From Hormiphora californensis (taxonomy: Eukaryota; Ctenophora; Tentaculata; Cydippida; Pleurobrachiidae): DNA of 64,000 nt. Position 1 is the first letter of the stretch, and the number at the start of each line of letters is the position of its first letter. The notes below the pieces were generated by a model. The model ran no database searches, was not told where the DNA came from, and saw only the letters and a list, made by a program, of their open reading frames with translations. A program made the translations under genes and the position numbers. This document shows positions 1 to 9,219 of this stretch, piece after piece. Location: the NCBI GenBank assembly GCA_020137815.1, contig CM035357.1, forward strand, positions 3,940,496 to 4,004,495, read 5' to 3'.

Positions 1-290
1 ATGGTTGCATGTGATGATGAAGCCGGTATTTGTTTTGGCAATTGCCCAGATATTTTCCACCTCTAACGGTGGTTGTACTGGCAGGTCTGGCGACCCAATG
101 ACACAGTAGCCTACATGATACTTAATTGTAGAGAAGAACTTCACACGTACATCACTGGCGAAGCCGTTCTTGAAGTACATGAACACCCTAATGATATTCT
201 TACTGCCCAGTGTTGCGTTCGTCTTTATCTGGAGAGGTATTGCCTCCAGGTCCCAGGGTATCTTCACATCACGCTCTACAGTTGTCCAGT
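1..290 (-). CDS. Partial exon of an unidentified extracellular-type protein
   Basis: Read on the minus strand, positions 290 to 1 form one open frame of about 96 codons that runs off the left edge. It is preceded by a good acceptor (attttag at 291-297). The peptide starts DWTTVERDVKIPWDLE and ends IWAIAKTNTGFIITCNH. The alternating hydrophobic pattern suggests a beta-sandwich. The second half, with Trp then a short strand and ITCN, resembles a recurrent secreted-protein domain I associate with cnidarian genomes, but I cannot name it. The overlapping plus-strand frame at 73-294 is its shadow. The gene is transcribed away from the laminin gene. I see no further exon of it to the right. Confidence 0.5.
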
Positions 291-379
291 CTAAAATGCA
301 GTGGAATTGACGGATGCTAGGTCTAACGCGGCGGGCCTAAGTCTAATCGAACTCTAAATATAATACTTTTTGCTCAAAA

Positions 380-520
380 TACAGGGAGGACTCTATGTCT
401 ACCAAGTTTAAAACAGGGGGACTCTATGTCTACCAAGTTTAAAACAGGGGGACTCTATGTCTACCAAGTTTAAAACAGGGGGACTCTATGTCTACTAAGT
501 CTAAAACAAGGGGACGCTAA
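380..520. repeat. 31-bp tandem repeat, about four copies
   Basis: The unit ggggactctatgtctaccaa plus about 11 more bases repeats head to tail with a 31-bp period. The copies are nearly identical, so the array is young. I see no function. Confidence 0.85.
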
Positions 521-805
521 ATAACGGTATGGTTAATTTACCAAACCGTTATGGTGTTACCTTGGTTGTCATCTGACTCTCCTTGCACTCCCACTGCTAA
601 CTGATTATTATCATCTGTAAAAATAATTACATCAATTTCAGTATTTACTAAATGATTTAACAGCTGATGAAATAAAAAAGCCCCCATTATCCACACATAC
701 CTATCACGCTGATAACCAAAACCAGCCATATGAACAGTTTCATCCTTCTCAGAACCATGATCATAACCATGATAAGTACTAACCAGGTACCCAGGGCAGG
801 CAGGA

Positions 806-906
806 AACGACCGACACAAGTAAACAACCAACCAGTACTCGTTATCTAGGTCACGTGACTGGTTATCAGCCAATCAGGCACCAGTATTTCCTGATTCGGT
901 CGGTAC
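806..906. mobile_element. Short MITE, copy 1 (second copy near 63.62 kb)
   Basis: About 100 bp bounded by the inverted ends cgaccga and tcggtcg. The interior contains tcacgtgactggttatcagc. A copy in the same orientation with few differences lies at 63622-63724. The region between 906 and 1200 shows no gene or repeat that I can name. Confidence 0.6.
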
Positions 907-1199
907 TTAGGGCGGGTAATCCCCGCTCTTCTTCTTTTTGTTGTTCCTCTTCACTAAATTGCTAATGCGGTGTTTGCTGGTTAATGAATTGAACTATTAT
1001 AGTTTAACCAGTATGACTTAAAAAAGCGGGAGACATGCATAAGGATCAAACGTAAATATGGTGTAAATCTAAAAATACTGAGGTTGATTTATTTTTAGAA
1101 TTTTAGAGCAAAAACAGGGTTTTGAAGGAGCGCGGCTGTGCTGGAACAGAGGGGAGAGCGTTACGAAGAAATACAGCAATGACTATAACTGTGATAAAA

Positions 1200-1335
1200 A
1201 ATAGAGAAGAGTGGATTTTTTCTCTCTCTAGATAGCGAGAAGAACGAGAGAGAGAGAGCGAAGAGAAGAGAGCTCAGAGAGAGAGAGAGAGAGAGCGAGA
1301 TAGATACGGATAGCGATAGATCTCTATAGATCTCA

Positions 1336-1404
<69 letters not shown>

Positions 1405-1510
1405 TTACTAACAGTCCAGCTCTCCTGATTCTACAAGTTGTAGATCATCGACGATCGGGATAGCTGGACTGTTTTTAGTAAAGGAGAACATGCTGTTATA
1501 CAGTACAAAA

Positions 1511-1561
<51 letters not shown>

Positions 1562-1990
1562 TTACTAACAGTCCAGCTCTCAAGTTGTAGATCATCGACG
1601 ATCCGGAGAGTTTGACTGTTTTTAGTAAAGGAGAGTGCTGTTCTAGTACAAAATCTATCTATCTCCCTCTTTCCCTCTCGCTCTCACTTGCTCTCCCTCG
1701 CTCCCACCCTTCCTCTCTGGTTTGGTTTAGTAAAGGAGAGTGCTCTCCCTCCCTCCCTCCCTTCCTCTCTGATTTGGTTTAGTAAAAGAGAGTGCTCTCC
1801 CTCGCTCCCTCCCTTCCTCTCTGGTGTGGTTTGGTAAAATAGAGTGCTCTCCCTCGCTCCCTCCCTTCCTCTCTGGTGTGGTTTGGTAAAATAGAGTGCT
1901 CTCCCTCGCTCCCTCCCTTCCTCTCTGGTGTGGTTTGGTAAAAGAGATTGCTCTCCCTCGCTCCCTCCCTTCCTCTCTGGTTTGGTTCGG
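1200..1990. repeat. Simple-sequence region: GA/TC tracts, two 80-bp hairpins and a 52-bp minisatellite
   Basis: GA- and TC-rich tracts run at about 1232-1420 and 1513-1558. Two related hairpins, about 1400-1485 and 1557-1634, begin ctttactaacagtccagct and end with its complement ctggactgtttttagtaaag. From about 1690 to 1990 a CT-rich unit with ctctggtgtggtttggtaaa repeats with a 52-bp period about six times. The long frames here are read through the repeats and are not genes. Confidence 0.8.
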
Positions 1991-2499
1991 TAGTACAATA
2001 GTATGTTGGTATGGTATGTACCTACATATTGTACAATTTAGTCGGATCCCAATTTACCAGAACCCCAATTTACCGGGAGGATAAACTACCCCAATATTTA
2101 CCTGGCTAGACTGTGTTTCGGGCGCCCCGCCCCCGATTCACAAATGTAAAGGGAGGGTTAGAACATAGAAACCCAATATAATAAGAAGCTGTGACGAGAA
2201 GCTGTGTCCCCTTCTCTCTTTCTCCCCCTTTTTATTGGGAGATGGGAGCCAACGGGTGCACTACTTCAACGGGCTATCTAAGTCGGATAGTTTCTTGTAG
2301 AACAACCCATGCACTCGTAGAGGAATAACATTTTATACCCGGGCCCCATATATACCATGTTTGAGCGGTGAGCCATTGGTGGCCCCAGCCTGGGATGGTG
2401 GTGGCCAGTGGCTGTAAAACGTGTTTAGAATCGAGATTTTGGTCGTTTTCGCTGAGGCTAAGTGCAGTAGTACAATATTGGTAATTGGACTAATCATTT

Positions 2500-2632
2500 T
2501 CTATTGGGGGGGGGGGGCGTCACCTTTTTTTTTTGCCCATTGCCCATAATCCCAGCGAATTTTGGTTTTGCCCATATGGGCAAAATGGGCAAAAATGGGC
2601 AAAAGTGGGCAAAAATGGGCAAAATGAAATTA
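2500..2632 (+). mobile_element. G-run/gggcaaaa MITE, copy 1
   Basis: The element starts with a G run and gcgtcacc, followed by repeated gcccat words, and ends with an array of tgggcaaaa words. An inverted relative lies at 8964-9090 and ends ggtgacgcc plus a C run. The two copies sit just outside the two ends of the LTR element, so they are separate insertions. Confidence 0.5.
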
Positions 2633-2707
2633 TCAGTGTTATATGTCCTTTTTTAAACTCTATACCTTGATGTCATCTCTTAAAAACTCGGTCAGAATGG
2701 TCTTTGG

Positions 2708-2880
2708 TGTTAGTCGCCACTGCGACAGAGCGCCGCGCACACGAGTAGTGTGTGCACGCCGCGCGATTTATTTCTCAGTTTGGATTTGTGAAATATGTTT
2801 TCCAATAATGTTTTGTGATAATCACTTCTTCCCGACACCAACAAGATTTGTTTCTCTTCTCTGTTTCCGGACCTTTAACA
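2708..2880 (+). repeat. Left LTR (173 bp)
   Basis: It has TG...CA ends inside a 5-bp inverted repeat, TGTTA/TAACA. It differs from the right LTR by a 6-bp indel near 2729 and a handful of substitutions, so the insertion is fairly young but not brand new. Confidence 0.85.
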
Positions 2881-2881
2881 G

Positions 2882-2949
2882 TGGTAGCAGGAAGTGGTTC
2901 CGATCCACCGACCTCTGGGTTATGGGCCCAGCACGCTTCCACTGCGCTT
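2882..2949 (+). promoter_or_regulatory. Extended primer-binding site matching initiator tRNA-Met
   Basis: The reverse complement reads as an initiator tRNA-Met from the D arm through the anticodon arm (ctgggcccataacccag) to the T arm and a templated CCA end. A retroelement normally needs only the last 18 or so bases. Here nearly the whole tRNA is represented, and only the 5' acceptor strand is missing. Its place one base inside the LTR argues for a primer site and against a tRNA gene. Confidence 0.75.
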
Positions 2950-3022
2950 CAAACTTTCATCAACTACAACGTAAAACTATTTATTGAGCGTGGGAAAATA
3001 ATGTTAGCAGAAAGATAGAACT

Positions 3023-3642
3023 ATGAATAATGATAGCAGACAGGAGATGATGGGTGGATCGGAGCATAAGGATGAGGTGGAGGAGGATAGTTTCGCCTTG
3101 AAACAAATGCAGAAATATGGTTGGAGTGAAGGAAAGGGACTTGGTGCGAAAGAGGGAGGCATAACAGCACCTGTTAAACCGTGTTTAAAGTGTGATAAAC
3201 ACGGTCTGGGTCACGATATCACCAAAGATATTGGGTTTAACTGGTGGGACAATGTATTCAACAAGGCCCTGAATACTGTGGGGAAGAATGAAGAAGAGCA
3301 AAAGAAAATCAAAGAAAAGGAGAAAAGGGAACAAAGGCTTATAAAAATTTTGTTCAGAAGGGTGAGATAGAGTCGGAAGAAGAGTGTGCTGGAACTAACG
3401 GAACAGACACGTTATCGGTTGCCATGGTGACAGAATGTGAAGGTAGAACAGCACACAAGGGTGCTCGACACGGTGTATACAGTTCAGGGAAACTGGAACG
3501 AGTCAAAAAGGCCGAGGCGGAGTTTCTTGAGAGACGTTCACGTGACAGGGAATCACGGGAAAGTGTGAAAGAGATTACCCGACGGAAACAGAAAGTTAGG
3601 ACTAAAAAACATCGGTCTAGAGTTCCATCAGAGTCTAAATAG
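3023..3642 (+). pseudogene. GPATCH4: GPATCH4-like G-patch protein, 5' part, frameshifted
   Basis: The frame from ATG 3023 gives an N-terminal G-patch: FALKQMQKYGWSEGKGLG, then the conserved KHGLGHD and WWDNVFNKA stretches of GPATCH4. In the family this is a nucleolar RNA-helicase cofactor; the role is known from the family and not shown here. The frame stops at 3370. A second frame, one base off, opens at about 3337 (AYKNFVQKGE) and continues CEGRTAHKGARHGVYS and a basic region to the stop at 3640-3642. CEGRTAHK is a hallmark second block of GPATCH4. The shift lies in an A/G-rich run at 3300-3336. There are no introns, unlike the neighbouring genes, which fits capture of spliced mRNA. The C-terminal part resumes at 7409 beyond a transposon. 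Confidence 0.8.
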
Positions 3643-3750
3643 ATAACGAGCGGTGATTATCAGGGAGAAAGAGAGAGAGAAAGAACGATCAACGTATATG
3701 TAGAGAGGAGAAAGAGCTCTCTGATGTGAAAAGGGAGAATTTAAACTCCT

Positions 3751-6700
3751 GGGGCTCTTCGACGAAACTTTAAACACACTTAATAAATAAGCTCTCTTTA
3801 GAGTTACACAAGGAAAATTTTTCAGACTTGTCTCGAGAGGGGTGTCGTCGAACGCTTTCCAAAACCACACTTTAGGACCTTGGTGTGAACCACGTGTATA
3901 CCACGTGAATCCCCGGATCACCCCTCGTGTATGGGTGTAGAAAACCAATCAGGGGATCGAAAATGGACACGTGATAGGATTTCCATTACATGGGTTTACA
4001 CAGGCGTCAATTTGGTCACGTGTAGGGTTCACCAGCCAATAGTGTTAGCGAGATATCACACCAGATTGGGCGTGAAGAAGAAGTTTGACTTCCATTTCTC
4101 AAGATTCAAGAAATTTCAAATCTTCAAAACTCTGTGTACTCTTACAGTAGCTGGCAATGAATGTTATAGCGGACAAATAGAGATCTAACATTGATTGTTC
4201 ATTATGAAAAATCAATAAACCTATACACTAATAACTTGCAATATTATTTAGGCCGGGTGAGATGAATATATATGCTGCTAGATGAAGAGATAAACAGTGA
4301 AAGTATAGTAGTAGTTCACTGTTCATCTTGTCCTGCCAGAAGAAAAACAACTGAATTCATCCACATCTTATCTGACTGTGAGAGTCTAATACAGATGGTG
4401 TATGCAGTATGGGCTTGGCTGAAACCCCAAACTAGTGCCTCAATATTGTGGTTGAGTAGAGATAGCTAACTGGGGGACAAGGAGTGCCATTTTATCTTTT
4501 TTCTACATGCGAGAAGCAAAATATACACTGTTTTGTTGCATCTTTTACTTGCCAGCGCTGTCTTGTCTACCATTAAGTCTCCTCTGGAGGAGACTTAACA
4601 AATCTCACTTTTCTCGATATTTGAGTGAGATATTGCGTGAACTATGACGTCATTGTCGCTTCAATTTGGCCCAAATCACGTGATTTTACCATGTGATTAG
4701 GGGGTTACGCATGGTTTGGAGAGCTTGTGTAAAACTTCACTTACTACCCCTCAATTTTCACTAAGCAAGATTTCTAAAAAGTTTCGTCGACACAAACCAT
4801 GCTTAAGGGGTGTGAAAATCAATTAGAAGGTGTGAAAGGAGAGTTACGCAACGTTTTTAAGTGTGCTTAAAGTTTCGTCGAAGAGCCCCTGGGGCTCTTC
4901 GACGAAACTTTAAGCACACTTAAAAACGTTGCGTAACTCTCCTTTCACACCTTCTGATTGATTTTCACACCCCTTAAGGGTACGCTAACCAAAATTTTTT
5001 TTCGAGTGCAGGGAAATCTCTCACCGTAGGGTTGTAGGCCATGCCAAGGAGACCTCAAATATGCAATTTGAGCTCTCAAGTCGAATTCATATTTTTGCTA
5101 CAGCTGCTTGAAAAATGAACTGAAAATAAGTTTTTGGCATCTCAAAAAATTTTTTCAAAGATAGGAGCATGAAAATTTGGGGATTTGAAGAGGACAATGA
5201 AGGTGAATAACCACAAAATTTTTTTTGCAATCCGAGCTGATTTCCGGTCCTGAGATGGATTTCTTTTTTTCCACTTTAACGCCATATTTGGCAAAGTTCC
5301 GAAAACATGTGAAAGCTGTAAATTGGTGAAAAGTTGCGTCTAACGATTATCTATAGTGGCCATAAATTTTGGGCGTGTCCTTATTTGAGATAAGCTGTAC
5401 AGAATTTTTTTTGTGAAAGCCGTCATTTCAGAAATAAATAAATTCCCTGTATCTCAAAAACGGCTGATCGTAGAGACCTGAGACTATGCTTAAACGATTC
5501 AGAAGGTCCGATTTTGGGGGGGTCTTCTGAGAGACATTTTGCTCCTACTTCAACCGTTTTTGCTGTAATTGCGAAAAACAAATTCTATGAAAAGGGCAAA
5601 AGCTAAACTCCAATATCCTGTAATTAGGGAATTTTAGCTAAGAAAGGACCGAAACTATGGAAAAATGTTTAACAAGCTAATTCCTTCACTATTTGGTCCA
5701 TATGGGTCCCTATAATCATCAAAAACAAAATCACAAAAAATCCACGATGGCGAAGATGGGTTATTGTTTTTCGCAATTACAGCAAAAACGGTTGAAGTAG
5801 GAGCAAAATGTCTCTCAGAAGACCCCCCCAAAATCGGACCTTCTGAATCGTTTAAGCATAGTCTCAGGTCTCTACGATCAGCCGTTTTTGAGATACAGGG
5901 AATTTATTTATTTCTGAAATGACGGCTTTCACAAAAAAAATTATGTACAGCTTATCTCAAATAAGGACACACCCAAAATTTATGGCCACTTAGATAATCG
6001 TTAGACGCAACTTTTCACCAATTTACAGCTTTCACATGTTTTCGGAACTTTGCCAAATAGGGCGTTAAAGTGGAAAAAAAGAAATCCATCTCAGGACCGG
6101 AAATCAGCTCGGATTGCAAAAAAAATTTTTGTGGTTATTCACCTTCATGTCCTCTTCAAATCCCCAAATTTTCATGCTCCTATCTTTGAAAAAAAATTTT
6201 TGAGATGCCAAAAACGTATTTTCAGGACATTTTTTAAACAGCTGTAGCAAAAATATGAATTCGACTTAAGGGCTAAAATTGCATATTTGAGGTCTCCTTG
6301 GTATATGGCCTACAACCCTACGGTGAGAGATTTCCCTGCACTCGAAAAAAATTTTTGGTTAGCGTACCCTTAAGCATGGTTTGTGTCGACGAAACTTTTT
6401 AGAAATCTTGCTTAGTGAAAATTGAGGGGTAGTAAGTGAAGTTTTACACAAGCTCTCCAAACCTTGCGTAACCCCCTAATTACGTGGTAAAATCACGTGA
6501 TTTGGGCCAAATTGAAGCGACAATGACGTCATAGTTCACGCAATATCTCACCCAAGTATCGAGAAAAGTGAGGTTTGTTAAGTCTCCTCCAGAGCAGACT
6601 TAATGGTAGTTAAGACAGCGCTGGCAAGTAAAAGATGCTACAAAACAGTGTATATTTTGCTTTTCGCATGTAGAAAGAAGATAAAATGGCACTCCTTGTC

Positions 6701-7407
6701 CCCCAGTTAGCTATCTCTACTCAGCCACAATATTGAGACACTAGTTTGGGGTTTCAGCCAAGCCCATACACCATCAGTATTACTCTCACAGATGTGGATG
6801 AATTCAGTTGTTTTCCTTCTGGCATGACAAGATGAATAGTGAACTACTACTATACTTTCACTGTTTATCTCTTCATCTAGCAGCCTATCTATTCATCTCA
6901 CCCGGCCTAAATAATATTGCAAGTTATTAGTGTATAGGTTTATTGATTTTTCATAATGAACAATCAATGTTAGATCTCTATTTGTCCGCTATAACATTCA
7001 TTGCCAGCTACTGTAAGAGTACACAGAGTTTTGAAGATTTGAAATTTCTTGAATCTTGAGAAATGGAAGTCAAACTTCTTCTTCACCCCCAATCTGGTGT
7101 GATATCTCGCTAACACTATTGGCTGGTGAACCCTACACGTGACCAAATTGACGCCTGTGTAAACCCATGTAATGGAAATCCTATCACGTGTCCAGTTTCG
7201 ATCCCCTGATTGGTTTTCTACACACATACACGAGGGGTGATCCGGGGCTTCACGTGGTATACACGTGGTTCACACCAAGGACCTAAAGTGAGGTTTTGGA
7301 AAGCGTTCGACGACACCCCTCTCGAGACAAGTCTGAAAAATTTTCCTTGTGTAACTCTAAAGAGAGCTTATTTATTAAGTGTGCTTAAAGTTTCGTCGAA
7401 GAGCCCC
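3751..7407. mobile_element. Head-to-head dimer of a 1.1-kb TIR transposon, inserted in the GPATCH4 sequence
   Basis: Unit 1 (3751-4889) and unit 2 (4891-7407) are inverted copies of each other. Each is bounded by GGGGCTCTTCGACGAAACTT and its complement. The junction at 4886-4894 is CCCC T GGGG. Unit 2 contains the 1.39-kb piggyBac-like MITE at 4978-6369. Without it, the unit is about the size of unit 1. The coding repeat at 7599 shows the likely empty target (aactcct joined to gttctg). No clear target duplication is visible. No transposase frame is present, so the family is unknown. Frames inside at 3931-4188 and 6970-7227 are mirror images of one non-coding arm. Confidence 0.8.
4978..6369. 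mobile_element. Palindromic piggyBac-like MITE, copy A
   Basis: Long inverted arms begin GGGTACGCTAACC and end GGTTAGCGTACCC, with TTAA on both sides (4974-4977 and 6370-6373). The matching position in the other arm of the host transposon (4803-4806) carries a single TTAA in catgcTTAAggggtgtg, which is the unoccupied target. TTAA targeting is the signature of piggyBac transposases. No transposase is encoded. A related copy is at 22037-23334. Confidence 0.85.
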
Positions 7408-7408
7408 A

Positions 7409-8293
7409 GTTCTGATAAAGGTGTCAAAGAGAGTTATGATAAATGTTTTCGAGAGGAGAAAGAGTTCTCTTGTGATGTGAAAAGGGAGAGTTTAAACTTT
7501 AAACTCCTGTTGTGTTAAAAATGTTAAAGATAATTGTGTTAAATATTTTCGAGAGGAGAAAGAGCTCTCTGATGTGAGAAGGGAGAATTTAAACTCCTGT
7601 TCTGATAAAGGTGTCAAAGAGAGTTATGATAAATGTTTTCGAGAGGAGAAAGAGTTCTCTTGTGATGTGAAAAGGGAGAGTTTAAACTCCTGTTGTGTTA
7701 AAAATATTAAAGATAATTGTGTTAAATATTTTCAAGAGGAGAAAGAGCTCTCTGGTGATGTGAAGAGGGAGAATTCAAGGTGCAATGAAGATGATCTTGA
7801 GAGTGTGTTAAATTTTCTCAAGAGGAGGTGCGTGGGAGATGTATACGAGAGTAGTTTTAATTTGACCCACACACACATGACGTACAACCACAAGGACATA
7901 CACAACAGACACACTGACGAGTTCCTGTCTGGTGATGAGATGACACAGCAAGAGAGGATGTTTTGTTATACTCCGGATAGGCGGAGGAGGAATTGTAATA
8001 CTCTGGCTGAGCAGATTGAACACGTCCAGTTTGAACATCAGTCCTTCCTTGGATCTGAAAACTGGCAGTCAGAGAGTGATATGAATAGTTTCTATGCTGA
8101 ACCAGATATGGGTGATGAGTTGTTACCTGATCCAGCTCCATTTGATGCTGCTGTCACTGCACCAGCATCCCGGGTTGGTACCGTGGCCTCATTGGATGAG
8201 GATGATAAGTATGTTTCTAAATTTCTTTCAGCTGTTTCTTTTCTGGTGAAGATTAAAAGGAAAATTAAAAGATGGAGAAAGAGGAGCCAGTGA
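7409..8293 (+). pseudogene. GPATCH4: C-terminal part of the captured GPATCH4-like sequence
   Basis: This is a continuation of the coding sequence beyond the transposon. It has tandem acidic/basic repeats of about 190 bp containing CFREEKEFSCDVKRESLN and EEKELSGDVKREN, followed by a unique tail that ends with a basic stretch (KIKRKIKRWRKRSQ) and a stop at 8291-8293. An 8-bp duplication of tttaaact near 7489-7507 breaks the first repeat. The frame 7574-8293 stays open for 239 codons. The charged repeat tail is in keeping with GPATCH4 C-termini, which are long and poorly conserved. That 3642 and 7409 belong together is inferred: the repeat motif REEKELSDVKRENLN also appears at about 3705-3750, directly before the transposon. 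Confidence 0.6.
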
Positions 8294-8586
8294 CTACTAC
8301 TGACACCTTACTATTTTGTTTTAGTTATTGTTTCTTTCTACTATTAATTATCGTGGTATATGATAGTTTTTGACAGACGATAACAACTCGTTTTTCGTAT
8401 CAATAGTTTTCAATTATATATGTTAAATTTACTCTGTCATTTATTTTAGACTGATGACAGTGTATCTGATTCTGGGATGTTTATTTCTTTTCCCTTTCTC
8501 CAGTTCGCGTGTTTATGTCGAGGTCCGCATCCTTCAGCGTTCCCGGCGTATAGCGCGCGAGTTCTGGAAAAGGAAAAGGCCCTGAG

Positions 8587-8765
8587 TGTTAGTCGCCACT
8601 GCGACAGATGCAGAGCGCCGCGCACACGAGTAGTGTGTGCGCGCCACGCAATTTATTTCTCAGTTTTGATTTGTGAAATATGTTTTCCAATAATGTTTTG
8701 TGATAATCACTTCTTCCCGACACCAACAAGATTTGTTTCTCTTCTCTGTTTCCGGACCTTTAACA
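8587..8765 (+). repeat. Right LTR (179 bp)
   Basis: Same TGTTAG...TTTAACA ends as the left LTR, with 6 extra bases (atgcag). It is followed by the target duplication TTTGG at 8766-8770. Confidence 0.85.
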
Positions 8766-8770
8766 TTTGG

Positions 8771-9219
8771 TGTCTAATTAGTAGTCAAATTGTTTTTAGT
8801 GGTCAAATCCTTAATTTAGGATTTTTTAGGTTTTTTAGGTTTTTTTTTGGCTTTAATGTGTTTTAGAAACGTCCTAGAACAAAATTAATACAAGCATCTT
8901 CTTTAGCGTGAAATTCTGCTCCGATTATAGTGGCTATAAACCTATCTATGATGTAAGGTGCAGGAGTTTTTTTTGCCCATTTTTGCCCATTTTGCCCAAA
9001 GTCCCACGATTTTTGAAAATTCACTTTTGCCCATATGGGCAAATATGGGCAAATATGGGCAAAATAAAAGGTGACGCCCCCCCCCCCTTTCTATTATATC
9101 CGTTAATTTTACAGTTCATTGGCCTCTACAAAAAGTTGTTCTAAATTGCTCAAAGATCATCAAAATCTAATGTATGAAACATGTTAGAAACATGTTATAA
9201 TATTGTTATCCCCATTCAG
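8771..9219. mobile_element. Gene-free stretch with MITE copy 2 (8964-9090)
   Basis: Apart from the inverted copy of the G-run/gggcaaaa MITE (tandem tatgggcaaa words, then ggtgacgcc and a C run), I see nothing here. No laminin exon could be found between the LTR element and 9220. Confidence 0.5.

Larger units (their letters stand above)
2708..8765 (+). mobile_element. LTR-bounded element carrying a captured GPATCH4 gene
   Basis: Two near-identical direct repeats (2708-2880 and 8587-8765) both begin TGTTAG and end TTTAACA. The 5-bp sequence TTTGG stands immediately outside both ends (2703-2707 and 8766-8770), as expected for an integrase target duplication. One base after the left LTR is a primer-binding site complementary to initiator tRNA-Met, including its CCA end. 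Just before the right LTR is the purine tract ggaaaaggaaaagg (about 8566-8579). No gag, protease, reverse transcriptase or integrase frame is visible. The interior instead holds an intronless GPATCH4-like coding sequence, cut by the transposon dimer at 3751-7407. The element is therefore non-autonomous and presumably moved with enzymes supplied in trans. Confidence 0.85.

Noticed and set aside
361-520. CRISPR-like array (31-bp repeats)
   Set aside because: Copies are head to tail with no spacers, in a eukaryotic context.
538-873. 111-codon minus-strand frame
   Set aside because: It overlaps a repeated MITE (copy at 63622-63724), has no family similarity I can see and no splice context. I treat it as chance.
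2882-2957. A minus-strand initiator tRNA-Met gene
   Set aside because: The 5' acceptor strand does not pair, the CCA end is encoded, and it abuts the LTR by one base. It is a retroelement primer-binding site.
3931-7227. Duplicated 85-aa protein gene at 3931-4188 and 6970-7227
   Set aside because: The two frames are mirror copies of a transposon arm; no codon bias or homology supports coding.
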